A DNA stretch of 64,000 bases from Amphimedon queenslandica (GCF_000090795.2 NW_003546383.1:56737-120736), one strand, 5' to 3'; positions 46,460-58,239 are shown, counted from the stretch's first letter. Numbers and translations are program-made. The notes: a model not told the origin generated them from the sequence alone.

Positions 46460-47060
46460 AGTATAGATTTATGATTTCACTTGGGTGTGGTTAGGTGTGG
46501 TTTTGTGGTATTGAAGCAGAATCGGAATTACTGTCACATGGTGCTGCCAGTTCTCTATAATTTGATCATGAAGATATAGGTGACAGTTCTACTGGGTTTT
46601 CAGAAGACAACAGTATTAAACAAGATGCCCACGTCACTAAAGATCCTGTAGTTGGCTACAATGGCAGTGGATCTTCACTTGATATCCTGAAGGAGTCAAC
46701 CAATATTACCCCAAAAAAGGCAGGTGTATGCAGGACTGGTCAAGCAAGGCGCTCACCTTTTCGAAGCTCAAAGAATAATACTAGGTGAAGTTAAAAAGAT
46801 GAAGGGTTGAATGGGACAAGAAATTTTATTCTATAAAGCACTGTGCTGACCATGCTGGAGAGTCCTGTGACTTCTAGCTCTGATGACCTTGGCACACCTC
46901 AAAGAAGGAACGTACCAAATCGAGTCTGGGTAAATAATATCTTGCATATAGTATACTTTATGCTTTATGTAGCATCTTGTTATGAAACTTTGCTTGAGGA
47001 TGATGACAACTTTCCTGGTTTTGATTTGAAGTACTTTCGTTTAAGATCTTAGCAAAATAA
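46460..47060. other. No confidently assigned feature
   Basis: A 69-codon plus frame (46843-47052) and shorter fragments may be the N-terminal part of the gene relic that follows, but they lack a recognisable motif. Confidence 0.4.
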
Positions 47061-47065
47061 TTTTA

Positions 47066-47695
47066 TTTCAATTAGGAAAAAATATTCAGACCAAGAAAAT
47101 CATTCAGTTGTGAAGAAATTGATAGAAGCATGTGGGCCGGATGCAAAATTAACTTCAATTCATATTAAAGGTATGCTTATAGGTTATAGATTGCATAGTG
47201 AAATTGATACTTTCAGATTCTATTCGCCAGTTCTTTTTGTTTAAGTCACCGGCAAGAGTTTTCATTGAAGGAAAAAGGAATTTATGATGATAAACTTATG
47301 AAGCAGCATAGAAGAAATTGTACAAAGGATATGCTACATTTTATTTTCGTCACATGTATTGCTATGGTTGTTTTTTGTACAGAAACTAGAAGTTAGAAAA
47401 GCAGCATTTCAAAGACAGCTTAACTGATGAAAAGAAGATGTGGGATGAAGCTGTTGTGCACTTATTTGTGTCTAGTGAAGAAAGTGGAGAGGAAAATTGT
47501 GATCGTTTCATGAGACCAGTTTTGCTTGTGAAAAAATTGCCTTGGCGCTCTGACTATGTCACCAGATTCTTTCAGCAACTGGATAGGAAGGCAGATAAAG
47601 CAAAATCTAGGAGAGGGAAGCAACAGACCCTTCAAAAGGTATCATCCTTGATTTCTTCTGAACATCCAAAGCCAGTCACCACTTTTGGACAATAA
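47066..47695 (+). pseudogene. C-terminal part of a repeat-encoded protein, unknown class
   Basis: An exon-like segment (KKYSDQENHSVVKKLIEACG, 47076-47170) precedes a GTATGC donor-like site. After about 260 bp an open frame (47438-47695, 85 codons) reads VHLFVSSEESGEENCDRFMR, KKLPWRSDYVTRFFQQLDRK and ends normally. The SSEES..LPWRS..V..FF..LD pattern recurs at the C-terminus of multi-copy proteins in cnidarian and sponge genomes, from memory. I infer a transposon-derived gene. Upstream exons are missing or unrecognised. Confidence 0.45.
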
Positions 47696-47699
47696 CACT

Positions 47700-48380
47700 G
47701 GGCATTTGCTTAATTATGTCACTTACATTGTTGTGTTTTTTTATGATATTCAGTTTTGTGTATTGTTGATCATGATTATACTACTCATTCAATCGTAAGA
47801 TGTCATAATTTTGGTGGCATTACAGTAAGGAAAATCAATAGTATTGATAGATTGCAGTACTGAAAACCACAAGGAATGTTACACATTCTTTTGTATTTAT
47901 TAGTAGTATGAAATTTCATGTTTCAATCAAGCCAAAATTCATTAGAAAACATAAAATTTCTGATACCCATTCCAAGTAATTATCTGGTCCTGAAATCTAA
48001 TTTTTTTCCAGTGATATGAAGGAAAGTTTTTTAGATGTTTTTCTGAGTTTTCAAAAGTTTAAATATATCATTTCACTGTAAAAACTTGCATATATTCATG
48101 ATAGTTACCCTTCATAACTCAGTCGTGTACATCAAATCAGAAAATGAAATAAGTTTGCAAGCAGAGAATGGAGAGTTTGGAGACCTTACTGACTATGTTT
48201 AGTGATAGTTGAGTTAGTTTTGAATTTTTGAGAGCGACGAGCCCCAGACAAAAAAGCAGTTATTCAGTTGTATGAATGGCAAAAATGAAGAAAATTAAGA
48301 AGCTAATGATGATTTTGACAAAACAAAATAGCTATTTACAGGGGCCAATCTTATAAATGAAATTCAAGCCTTTTTAATGC
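47700..48380. other. No supported feature
   Basis: AT-rich sequence with no ORF of note, between two transposon fragments. Confidence 0.5.
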
Positions 48381-48386
48381 TTGCAG

Positions 48387-48533
48387 GATGATAAATGCTT
48401 GTCTAAACTATCACAATTTGCTGAAGTTGTTTTGGCTATTTCTGCCTCATCAGCAGCAGTGGAGAGGCTACTTAGTGAAGCAGGCAAGATGCTTATTAAG
48501 TGTAATTCAAATGTATTTGTTTCTTTTTACTAA
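48387..48533 (+). pseudogene. hAT transposase C-terminal dimerisation fragment
   Basis: After a CTTGCAG acceptor-like site, 48 codons read CLSKLSQFAEVVLAISASSA followed by AVERLLSEAGKM. This is the hallmark of the hAT dimerisation domain (LAkLA..vLaI.aSSaasERvFS.aG). The frame ends at TAA 48531-48533. No DDE or BED parts are visible upstream, so this is an isolated tail of a hAT element. Confidence 0.75.
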
Positions 48534-48599
48534 TTGTAAGATAAGCAGTACCTGTGATGGTTGCAAAACATGTTTTGTAGAACTTTGGGAAAATACCTA

Positions 48600-49830
48600 C
48601 ATCTAACTCTGACAAAAAATGGCTTTTAAATGCTTGCAAAAAATCAGAATTAATAATAAAACATTCCCCATCATTAGAGTAATAATTATAAAAAGTTATA
48701 AAAATGTCTTAAAAAAAGTTTAAGGAAATTCTTAACTTGTCAGAATCAGAAAAAATATAAAAATAGTTGCAAATAATCAAAATAATTGGCTAAGTATCCA
48801 TTAAAACTCAGAATTTTTTAAAAATTACTTTAAATTATTGAAAAAGTTTCCAAATTCAGAAAAAATTTTATAATTTTTAAAATTATTGGTAAAAGATCAA
48901 ATTTCTGAGCAGTCACAAAAGTCATAGTTAGTTTCAAAGATAATTTGAAATTTTCCCTATCTAATGAAAAGAATTAGAAACACAAAACTTTGCAAGCTGT
49001 GGAAAATAATTTAGATTCAAAAAAATGAATTAATTAAAAAAAATTTTTAATTGAAAAAAATTTTTGAAACTGTGAGGTAAAATTTAGAAGTAATTTTGTA
49101 AAACATTGCATTAACTGCGAGCAGTTGAGAAAACTTACGATATTTTGAAATGTTAAAAAAAACAAAAAATTCTAGAAAGAAGCTGAAAAAGTTAAAAAAT
49201 TAATTACAAAAACTTTTTGATGGTCTGAAAAATATTACTAGAGTTTTTTTCAACATTCAAAATAAATTGGAAAAAATTCCAGAGTACTGTCAGAGAAAAA
49301 TGAAAATTAAAAAAAAATAATCAAAACTTATTGGATAAATTTCCAAAGCGTCTAAACAAATTAGAAAAAAATTGGCAAAAAAGTAAAGTCTCGAGGTGTC
49401 ACAGAAAATTACAATAAATTAAAAAAGTAATTTGAAATATTCCTGACCCATTACAAAAAGGAAAAATTTAAAAATTCTTTTGTCAGACAGTTAGAATTAA
49501 TAAAAAATTGACAATAATAAAAAATCTGAAACAATTCCCAAGCATCCATTACAATTTAAAAATATATTGAAAAATAATTGCAAATAATTACAAATAATAG
49601 AAACTATTCTCAAGCTGATGGACAAATGAGAAAAAATTAAAAAAAAAAATCAAAATCAATGAGAATTTTGAAAGTGTTCAAAAAATCTGAAAAAATTGTT
49701 ATAATAATGGAATAAAATGAAAATAATTTCAAGCATCTAAAAAAATTTTTTTAATATAAAGAATTTAAAATAATTTTAAGAAAGTCTGAACCTGTCAGAA
49801 CATGTTAAAAAGAAATAAAAGATACTTGGA
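48600..49830. repeat. A-rich, strand-asymmetric degenerate repeat tract
   Basis: About 1.2 kb dominated by AAAAATT/GAAAAAATT words on the plus strand. Recurrent spacers resemble TTCCAAGCATCCATTAC (seen in variants near 48796, 48845, 49275, 49340, 49438, 49535, 49605 and 49727), spaced roughly 50-120 bp and sometimes further apart. It looks like an old minisatellite built on an A-rich unit. No ORF. Confidence 0.65.
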
Positions 49831-49834
49831 CTAA

Positions 49835-50635
49835 ACGCCGTCACATAACAAAAAGATTGCTGTGAGCCCATGCAGATGAAATAGAATGCCTTTAAATGAG
49901 GTGGAACTAGTGTACTACGGTTAAATCATATCTAAATGACCTGTACAATGAAGTGAATTTATACCTGAAAGCATTTTACACAAATATTTTCATATATACT
50001 ACATTATACATGAAGGTTGTTGATTGCTTTTATTCTGTAACTCTTGGTGGTATGGATCAGGACTAAAGTTGCTATATCCTCTCTCATCATGCTAAGACCA
50101 ATTCTTATGGCTTTGAAGTTTGAAAGCAACCTTCAAATTACCATTACTTTATGACACACTAGTGTAAGCCATGATTACTGCCATTGACAAAATGACTTAA
50201 ATTCCATTCTATACCTGCATTTATGTATGGCTTGCATTCTTTCTTGGCTCTTCAGCATCATGAAGAACGACCTAAGCTAATTGTTCCATTATACTGTCAT
50301 TACTGCATGCAACAAAGCTCCAGTGCAAGCTTGTAATGCAGATTGTGATTAAAGTTGCTGCTAATTAAATGGTAATAGAGCTTCATATGCCACTGATTCT
50401 GCTTAAAACTGCTAGTTCTATGGTACCTACATTTGTGTCAATGCAGATGTCTGTATTACCATTGTTACAATATAAATGTGTCTATGACCATTACTTCAAA
50501 TGTGCTTCTTTTGTGAGTTTTAGAGTTGTAAGTACATGTCATAGATATCCAGAAATGCGTAATTGCATTGGTATGTGTACAAATGCATTTGCAGGTTACC
50601 TTTGTAGATGTCATAGTTACCACTTACAGATATAA
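49835..50635. other. No supported gene
   Basis: An 88-codon plus frame at 50369-50635 runs up to the Tigger element and has many Cys but no recognisable motif. I treat it as chance. Confidence 0.45.
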
Positions 50636-50785
50636 TACCGTACTAACGGGTTATTAAGCGTAGGCGCTAATGCAGAAAATGGCAGAATAACGGATGCTTA
50701 ATAATGGCTAAGCGTTTAATAAAGACAGTGGGTGTGGTTTACAATTAATAATAATTATGAATTTTTGATTAACTAATCACTCAGA

Positions 50786-51109
50786 ATGGTGGTGGGTAAA
50801 ACTGAACCGGCGTACTGTTTGGACAGTGTAGTTTGTGGCCACCACGTATATAAAAGTGTCTGGACTGCTACTGTTAGAAAAGATTTAATTTTATTTGAAG
50901 AACCAAATAATCCACAATCGTTGCTCTGTTTGTGTTTAAAAAAAAGATATAATGGTAGGTCATGTCCCAAGAGAGCTGTAGCATATTTCACAAGGAGAGG
51001 AGGAAAAGTTACTTGTATTGTATCAGGACATAGAAAGCTGGGGAAGGGATTAGAAGTCCCTTGTAAATATAATTTTTTGGGGAAGAAGAAAGTAGTAAAA
51101 AAGCTATAA
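50786..51109 (+). CDS. HIRAN-like passenger ORF in the Tigger element
   Basis: An uninterrupted 107-codon ORF. VVCGHHVYKSVWTA is followed by LILFEEPNNPQSLLCLCL, CPKRAVAYFTRRGGKVTCIV and SGHRKLGKGLEVPCKYNF, then a Lys-rich tail (KKKVVKKL). The G-x-Y, E-P-x-N and later Arg/Gly-rich strand positions resemble the HIRAN fold, known in Rad5/HLTF family proteins for binding 3' ends of single-stranded DNA. Cys and Leu replace the usual AVAV core, so the match is distant. The ATG lies 148 bp inside the left end. It is open while the partner transposase has stops, which may reflect its shortness or selection. I infer a DNA-end-binding helper role. It could also be an unrelated host-derived fragment. 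Confidence 0.55.
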   Translation: MVVGKTEPAYCLDSVVCGHHVYKSVWTATVRKDLILFEEPNNPQSLLCLCLKKRYNGRSCPKRAVAYFTRRGGKVTCIVSGHRKLGKGLEVPCKYNFLGKKKVVKKL

Positions 51110-51282
51110 GTGTTGCTGGATCAGAAGAAATAAATTGTTATGATTACTTAGGTGCATGCATGATTGATTTTGTGCATGAATGTTTTTAGTGGTTTAGAGA
51201 TATTTGTTACTATTTATACCATTAACTTTTTTAATTAGAAAAAATATATATATTCATATACATCATTTATATACATATATGT

Positions 51283-52788
51283 TTAATGTGCACAATATTT
51301 ACATAATGTTTCATCGTAGTCGCTATCCTGAGTATCCTCATTACCGTCAGATTCCAAAAACGGATCATCAGATGATTCATCATCACTCACATCCACTTGG
51401 TAGTTTTCCAGTCCCTCAATATTGATTTCATCATTCTGACTATTATCAATAGCAACAGCACTTTCTGCTTTGATGAAGCTACACTTAATCATCTCCTCTT
51501 TAAAAGACACCTCTTCCCATGCTTGGCCAACCCACTTAGTGAACAAGATCCTACGCTCTCCTGCTGTTATTGTCCTATTCACATAATCGTCAAGTCTTTC
51601 TTGCATGTGTTGAGTGGCCAAGCGTTTAACAATAGCTTTAAATGGTTTATTTATTACTACATCAAGTGGCTGGATCAAACTAGTGCAACCGCCTGGAATA
51701 AATGTTACCTCTGTTCTTCAATTTTTCTTAAGACAATGAAGAATAGCATAAGTCTTCTGAGCACAGTGCACATCAGCAATTATAAATGCATTTGCTCAGG
51801 GCAAACTGGCTTCCAATTGGTTGTGAACCAGCTCTTCATGACTTTTTCATCACACCACACCTTGGGCTGGAACTGAACAGTGACCTGAACATCATACCTA
51901 AAAATTATTAATGTGTAATAAGAATATATTCACACTTACTGACCTTGCACGCTCTGCTAAAGGTATTCTCATACCAGTTCCTTTGAATATTAACAACAGC
52001 TTCACTCCTGGTTCTCCATCAGCAAACACGGTAAGTTGTGTTTTACATTGTCACTTGTCCAGTCCTGCTGCTCCACCACAAATCCAGATTGTTTTGTCAC
52101 CAGTGTCTGCATAAGTGCTACCATCTGTAAAAGTAAATGGTAGGGGAGTTTGATCCACATTAGCCACTTGGCTGTGAGTCCACTTCCCTAATGGTCCTAT
52201 TTTGGTACCTAACTGAGCTTTCTGACGAATACTACGGTAAAATTGTTGAACCATTTTCCTTTTATCATCAGGCTCCTATTGGCATGTGTTGCTTCCTCTC
52301 CTTACACTAATTTTATGACGCTTTTTGAAATTTGTAAATCAGTCATCATAGAAAGCAGACTGTACACCTGGTTTGAGATTTTCTAAAATTGCTTTAGCTC
52401 TGTGCATCAACCACCATCTTTTGACCTTCAGTCCCTTTTTCCTTAGTTCTTTATATTCTTTGTACAACTTTTGCTCCATTCCTGGATGCTCAGCTTGTCG
52501 CTCAAACATGATACATTTTCTTCTCTTCTTGCTCTCCTTTATTGCCTTTTCATTAGTGACCCAATGTTTAACTGCTCGGTTGTTCAGCTGAAACCTCTTG
52601 CAAATTTGATACATATTCTCTGAATTTTCATCATAAAATGTCACTACTTTGAGCTTCTCTTCTGTGGTATAGCTCTTTCTTGTCCTTTTAGAAGGACCAG
52701 AGCCAGGCATCAATGTGGACTGTACTGATGCCACAGCCACAGTAGCTACTGCATTGTCCATGACTGCTGCTGCTTCTTCCTCCTCCAT
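51283..52788 (-). pseudogene. pogo/Tigger transposase, nearly intact but disabled
   Basis: It starts at ATG 52788 (MEEEEAAAVMDN..). The N-terminal helix-turn-helix is at 52695-52540 (RKSYTTEEKLKVVTFYDENS, then VKHWVTNEKAI). A CENP-B-like second HTH follows (LKVKRWWLMHRAKAIL). The frame then runs on through three in-frame stops (TGA at 52339, one at about 52273, one at about 52050) and contains ANVDQTPLPF (first catalytic Asp), YADTGDKTIWICGG and TVFADGEPGVKLLLIFKGTG. A 46-bp GT-AG intron seems present at 51898-51943. After it come QFQPKVWCDEKVMKSW, ADVHCAQKT-like text (second Asp) in another frame, and finally an open frame (51678-51283) with PLDVVINKPFKA (third Asp) and an acidic tail. The stops are single-base nonsense changes, consistent with recent death. 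Confidence 0.85.
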
Positions 52789-52799
52789 TTTCTTCGTTT

Positions 52800-52850
52800 A
52801 AACTTATTAATAACTATTATTAATTAATTAATAACTATTATTAATTAAGG
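52800..52850. repeat. Short tandem AT repeat
   Basis: TTAATAACTATTATTAATTA occurs twice in a row just upstream of the transposase start, inside the Tigger element. Simple duplication in non-coding leader. Confidence 0.8.
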
Positions 52851-53063
52851 CACTTAAGAAACGCATGCTAAGAGCTACATTGAGCTAGGCGCCTAATAAA
52901 AACTAGGCGCTTAACAACAAAGGGCACTTTTAACCCGTTAGTACCGTATTATTTTGTAATTTTGTAATACCATTGAATAGAACATAGATTAAGTAGGCTT
53001 CTAGATCAAATTTGTAGAAAAGCAATGGAAACAAGGACAAGTAAAATTCCAAAAGACCAATTA

Positions 53064-53304
53064 AAGTACTGTATAGTTAATATATTTGGCAAAGTAAAAC
53101 TTCGATGAATTTGGTGAATTGAGGTCCATTTGCCAAAATTTTTGTCTCCAATTTGATATGGCTCCGTAAAAGCAAACACAAATTAAAATTTTGCCAAAAT
53201 TTTAACCTCTAAAACTCGTTCAGAGTCAATTCACAAAACTTTGGCACTCCAAATTTTCTGGTATGATTACTCTCATGACACAAATTTTACTCTGCATAGT
53301 ACTT
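53064..53304. mobile_element. 241-bp Harbinger-like MITE with TTA target duplication
   Basis: The left end AAGTACTGTATAG and the reversed right end AAGTACTATGCAG form inverted repeats, flanked by TTA on both sides (53061-53063 and 53305-53307). A 3-bp TTA/TWA target is typical of PIF/Harbinger. The interior holds TTGCCAAAATTTT in several orientations and no ORF. Confidence 0.75.
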
Positions 53305-53309
53305 TTAAT

Positions 53310-55000
53310 GTTATTGACTAAAGAATTACGAATCACATTGCAATTTAGAGTTGTACTTGTGTAACAAAATTAGGATTTTAATTTGTATTTTTGTGGAATA
53401 CTACCTCTTGGTTTGTCATAACTTGCTCTAGAGTAATACTTAATCTTGCTTTATAATTTACTATGTTCTTTTTTGTGTTAAGTTCTTTTTCGTGTTGATT
53501 TTTAATTTACTACTTCTTTTGTTGCTATTGTGATGCATCCTGATTTCACTCAAGCAATAATAATAACTATTACTATTACGATTGGTTTCGTTAATAATGC
53601 ACATTGGGTTCTTTCTAAGAATAATTTTTGCAAATACCCTGTACCTAGAGGTTCTCATTACCCATATAGTGCTTCATTTTGGCAATAATTGGCGGTTTTA
53701 ATTTGGCGATTTTTGTGTACACATGCATTACTGAGCGTGCGCATTAATGATAAGTGGTATTAATATTGGCAATTCTGCTTGCAAACTGCCAATCACCAAA
53801 ATAGACTCCACCAAATTAAAGCGCTATATGGTAATCATTGCAAAATGACACTTTTCTGCCATCTTGTACAAAATTAAAATCTTATTTTTGGATTTTAATT
53901 TTGTGAATCTTCAAAAATCTGGGAAAACTGTTACCTTCAAAATGAATGAGGAATATGGTACTTTAAAGAAATATAGCAACAAAATAGATATGCTGAATAA
54001 ATTTCTCCTGTTCTGATTTGAAATAAAATTAATGCTAGTCTTGGCACAAGTCCTTGTTTAAGGAGCAGTGAGAATAGCCAACTTTCCTGCAATCCCCTGT
54101 TATTTCTTTTCTTCCTCCTTACATATGCTTTATGTTTCTAAAGTAACAGGGAAAATGCAATAAATGTGAAGTAAATTTGCATTTAGAATGCTTGTCATTC
54201 AATAAGGACAGTTTCCTTCATCCCTCCTCCTCTCCTTAGTTCCCATTTTCCTGTTATTCCTGTTGTCAAGTTTTTATTATCATTGCGTAGTGTTATAACA
54301 ATACTAATTGTTTGTATTATTTAAATAAATTAATTTATCACATAATTAATAAAAACAATATGTCGGATTATTGTGATACCTTAGTCTTATCAAGAAAGCT
54401 CCACAAGCATAGTCAAGCATAGCTGGGTAAAAAATTGCTTGCTCTTAATAGTTCTGAGATCTGAGCAGGTGCGACCAAACCCAAATTTTGAAGCAAATGC
54501 TTCTTTAAGTAACAAAACAGGGGCATGAAGTAAGTTGTGGTGCTAGCCAGTTTTCATTATAGTTACTTCTTTCTTGGAGAACAAGTGTATGAGATTTTGG
54601 AGTAGAATGGTGCAAAAATTTTTGCTGCAGCACCAGCCAGAAATCAGATACAGAATGACTACTGGATGACAGAACTTTTTAAAAGTTGCTGTACAACATT
54701 GGCTTGATGCCAATTATCGACTTTCTCCTTAGACAAAATTTACAGCTATGCTAGTGGTAACATTGGCATAGTCTATTCAAGAGAAGGACCTTCATAAAGC
54801 ACAGGAGCTGTTTTCAATATATAGAAAGTCTGGCAAGAGTCGTGGAAGAGATTTTAATTTAAGGTGAATCCAAATTTGGCCTTGTTACGTATGCTAGTGT
54901 AACTATTCCCAATGTGTGTCCTTAATGTATGTTAAAAAAGTAAATGTGTAAAATGCAACCTTTACATATTATGTCTCATAATTGTTACAATGTACATGGG
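53310..55000. other. AT-rich sequence, possible small MITE remnants
   Basis: 53684-53830 has TTGGCGG/ACCGCC-like words at both ends and a GCGTGCGC core, which may be another decayed MITE. 54000-55000 shows no domain on either strand. Confidence 0.45.
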
Positions 55001-55264
55001 ATTTCTAGAACTATAGATCAATTTTTATGAATAAAACACCTATATTATGTGTGCAACTGTCTGTCTGAACCTTTTACATGTTTTCTACACTTTCGTGTGT
55101 TGGAGTGGTAAATGTGCCTGTTACCCTTCTTACAATTGTGCTTGTGTCATGAATTTGTAGACTGTTGCAGTTTAAATTACTTGGCGTGTCAGCCAAAATA
55201 AAAAACTGGTTGCTTACTTTTTGAGGTGCTTGCTCCTGATCACCCCCGACCATCATAGGCAGCT

Positions 55265-57480
55265 CTATGACTGTGTAAGTGTAGAGGACATCAGTAAGGG
55301 CTTTTTACCTGTTAGGGTACACATTGACCCCATGTCAAAGGGAGGTTTTCCTTTTTTGAAATAGTGAGAGTAAGTGGAATAGAGACTGTTGTAGTGTGAC
55401 CTGAATAAGAATATATGTTTGAATTTATTTGTTTTATTTCTGTACTGCAGCTGAACATGTATAAGATGTTTCTGCATGAGTAATGTACTCACCTTCATCT
55501 GCATTGATAGGAAAGAACAAAGAGTATTGACAAATTATAGTAAAAATATCGTAATTACGTGTAGTAGTCTTGCGATGCTTTTGAGGGGGACTAAATTCAT
55601 CTGAAGAACTCCCCAGTGGTGCCTCAGGTATGGTTCGAGCTGCTGCAGCACATTTAGGCTTTGATGGTTTAGGACAAGCTTTGTCCTTACAATTGTAAGG
55701 ACAAAATTCACTAATCCTATCATAAAGATGCCATTGCTTATCTGCTGTTAGCCCTTTTGGTGGTATTACGGGGACATAGAGCTGGGAAGACTGATGCTGG
55801 TGTTCCTAAGGAATCTATCTGATTGTGCATGGTGTCTCAGTACATGTTGCTTCTATTAACACATCTCCCCTCAGAGATTGCTACTAAGAGGAGAAAATGG
55901 TGGATCTTTTTACATCTTTGGAAGACTTTAAAAAGGGGTTTAGAAAACCAGCCCCGTCAACAGGCTGGACTGCTACCCGCCATTCTGCTGTTCCAACCAG
56001 TTAAGGAACATTCACATGAGAGGATTCATTGATGACAGTAGCGATGTCCTCAAGGCAACCACATTAGTCTTCTGAAAGTGTTCCTTGATCAACCCAAAGC
56101 ACCAGTCAGGAGAGAACTTTGTATGGCCTACAAGGCGAAAAGATATTGTCATTGACCTATTTCTCTTTGTCAATACTCTGCAGGCCAGATATTGCATTAC
56201 AGCGTTGTTTTCGTTCTAGCCTGTACAGTTATCAGCATCAGATGAACCATAGTGGCATTGATACCATAGTTTTCCAGGAGGTAACTGATAATTGTATTGG
56301 CTCCTTGTGAAGCTCTCCAAAGCAGGTCACATATTTAGTTGATAAATGCATGGACACTGGAAAAGGAGCCAATATGTGACTGGTGTGGGGAAACCTTCAC
56401 AGCAGAGCCAAAATAGGCTACATTTCTTTGGCGTAAGAAAATTAATAGGCCCTGGTTGTAGGGGTCACTTGGATGTGATTCTGAGGAATGTGCAAATTCC
56501 AACCTGACTTGAATGCTGACACAGAAGGTATCAAATCCTGTTCATCACAAGATGCCTAGTACATTCCGTTAATCTGCCTTTAGGATATACTTGATGGAAA
56601 AAGTTTAGCCTTTTCATAATACCTTACTCCTGATGTTATCCCTAGCAAAATATGCCATGCTTCTCCACAGAACGTTTTAAAAGCTTCATTATTTTTTTGA
56701 TATCCTTGTTAAGTAATGCATTGTGCGGTTGATGACCTGTGTTTCCATTAATACTATGAAGAGTTAAGCGTAAGTGAAATTTTAAAAATTTTTGCACGTA
56801 CCTTGCCTTGCAGCCCTCAGTAATGACATGCCTCCTTAAAGCCTTGAGCATGTTATGCCCTATGCCATGAATAAAGATGTAAACTAGACACATATCTTGT
56901 ATAATTGTAAGTTTTTAGTTGTAACAATTGTTGTTTACTTTGACGATCCCAAGGTAGTAACAACTTCGATACTGTTTCCTCTCCCTGCTGGTCTTCTTGT
57001 TTGAGCTAGTTCTAGCACTTCAATTGGTGCAGGCCATTAGCTGTCCCATTACCATTAAATTTAGTTGCTCCTTTGTTAATTCCCGTATATCCCATCTCAC
57101 TCTTCTTATACAAAGATCATCAAACTACTCATAACACTTGTTCCCACAACACCCATTCATAAAAAATTCATCAAAAACTCTCTCTCTTGCTAATATCTAC
57201 TTCTCTCTCTGTCTACACTTATAAGGTGTGCCTTTACATCCATTGGCACTTGCTGCTGGTACTCCCTGTATTCTTATGCTCCTGCATTTAGCTGCAAAAC
57301 CTGCTTTCATCAGCATCACTTTCATAATCGGAGTCAGAGAAAAAGGTGTCAAGTTGTGGAGTTTCATTATCATCACATTCTTTATCATTAGTGTCATTAA
57401 TGCTGTTGTCGAGCAATATTATACTAACCTATGCATAATTCTCTGTGATGTTTTAGCTCCTCATGAGGGTTCTAAGTAGC
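55265..57480 (-). pseudogene. Decayed repeat-encoded gene of unknown class
   Basis: The fragments keep their order on the minus strand. An acidic N-terminal stretch is at 57440-57270 (ECDDNETPQLDTFFSDSDYE). Near 57060, [15 protein letters not shown]. 56893-56642 is an 83-codon open frame with FIHGIGHNMLKALRRHVITE and HSINGNTGHQPHNALLNKDI. Near 56400, KKCSLFWLCCEGFPTPV. About 56265-56235, SSDADNCTG. 56197-56012 is an open frame with VGHTKFSPDWCFGLIKEHFQ. A short piece lies near 55720 (the family usually ends with a Cys-rich or acidic tail). The NGNTG..PHNAL, DNC-G and GHTKF-PDWCFGL motifs belong to a multi-copy gene family of cnidarians, molluscs and sponges, as I remember it. The pattern of conserved Asp suggests a DDE-type nuclease, which is inference. 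Confidence 0.6.
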
Positions 57481-58239
57481 ATTGAGCCCACTGGTTTTAC
57501 ACTATAGCAACCATCATAGCGATAGCCCACGTACACACAATGCATAACTATAGAGTAATTCACCAATATTCGGACACCACCAATTTTCGGACACTCGTGC
57601 AGAGCAACGGCTGAAATGCAGACAAAAGTTTTGCTACCATACTGTAGCCTATACTTACCTTGTTTCTGGTGCTGCGATATAGAGACTGTCATTTTGTCTA
57701 GTAGTTCTACAACTAGAAAGTTTTTCAGTTACTGGGCACACCTATTTTTGGAGATTTGTCGCTATCGTCGTACATGCAAGATTATGAAACTTCTGCAATG
57801 TTTGTAAGCAAAAAACATATGCAAGGTTTAGTATTGAAATTTTCTTAATTTTAGTACTATTTTACTGGTAAAACATCATTATAATAAGATGAAAATCATT
57901 GGTAAAGAACCAAAATCGAAACCACACCCATCACAATTTAAAACGTATTAATAATGATGTCATAATTTTTATTTATTAATTCTTTTCATTTTGTCAGTTC
58001 TTGCAATACCAACTTCCAACTGGTGCATCAGTCAGTCCCACACAATAACAATGAAACCTATCAATAGGACACTTTTCGTTATCACATGCAACCATATCTC
58101 CATGTTCTATGTCTTGACTAATACAATAGACTATAATTTCAAAATAATAATCAATAACTGTACAAAAATTTCCACACCTTTAACGTTTCTACTCTTTACT
58201 TTCTCTGAACTGACTCCTGTCTTAACACTCTTCTAGTAC

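Larger units (their letters stand above)
50638..52946. mobile_element. Tigger/pogo-like DNA transposon, 2.3 kb, TA-flanked
   Basis: The ends CCGTACTAACGGGTTA (left) and CGGTACTAACGGGTTA (right, reversed) match at 15 of 16 positions. TA lies on both sides (50636-50637 and 52947-52948), the expected target for pogo elements. Subterminal TTAAGCG(C)CTAG and TTAGGCGC(C)TAG motifs repeat at both ends. Inside, a pogo-type transposase reads leftward from the right end and a separate short ORF reads rightward from the left end, so the two genes converge. Only a few disabling changes are visible, which makes this one of the younger elements in the window. Confidence 0.9.

Noticed and set aside
50369-50635. 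88-codon Cys-rich plus frame next to the Tigger element
   Set aside because: No recognisable domain or secretion signal, and it ends at the element boundary by coincidence of a stop.
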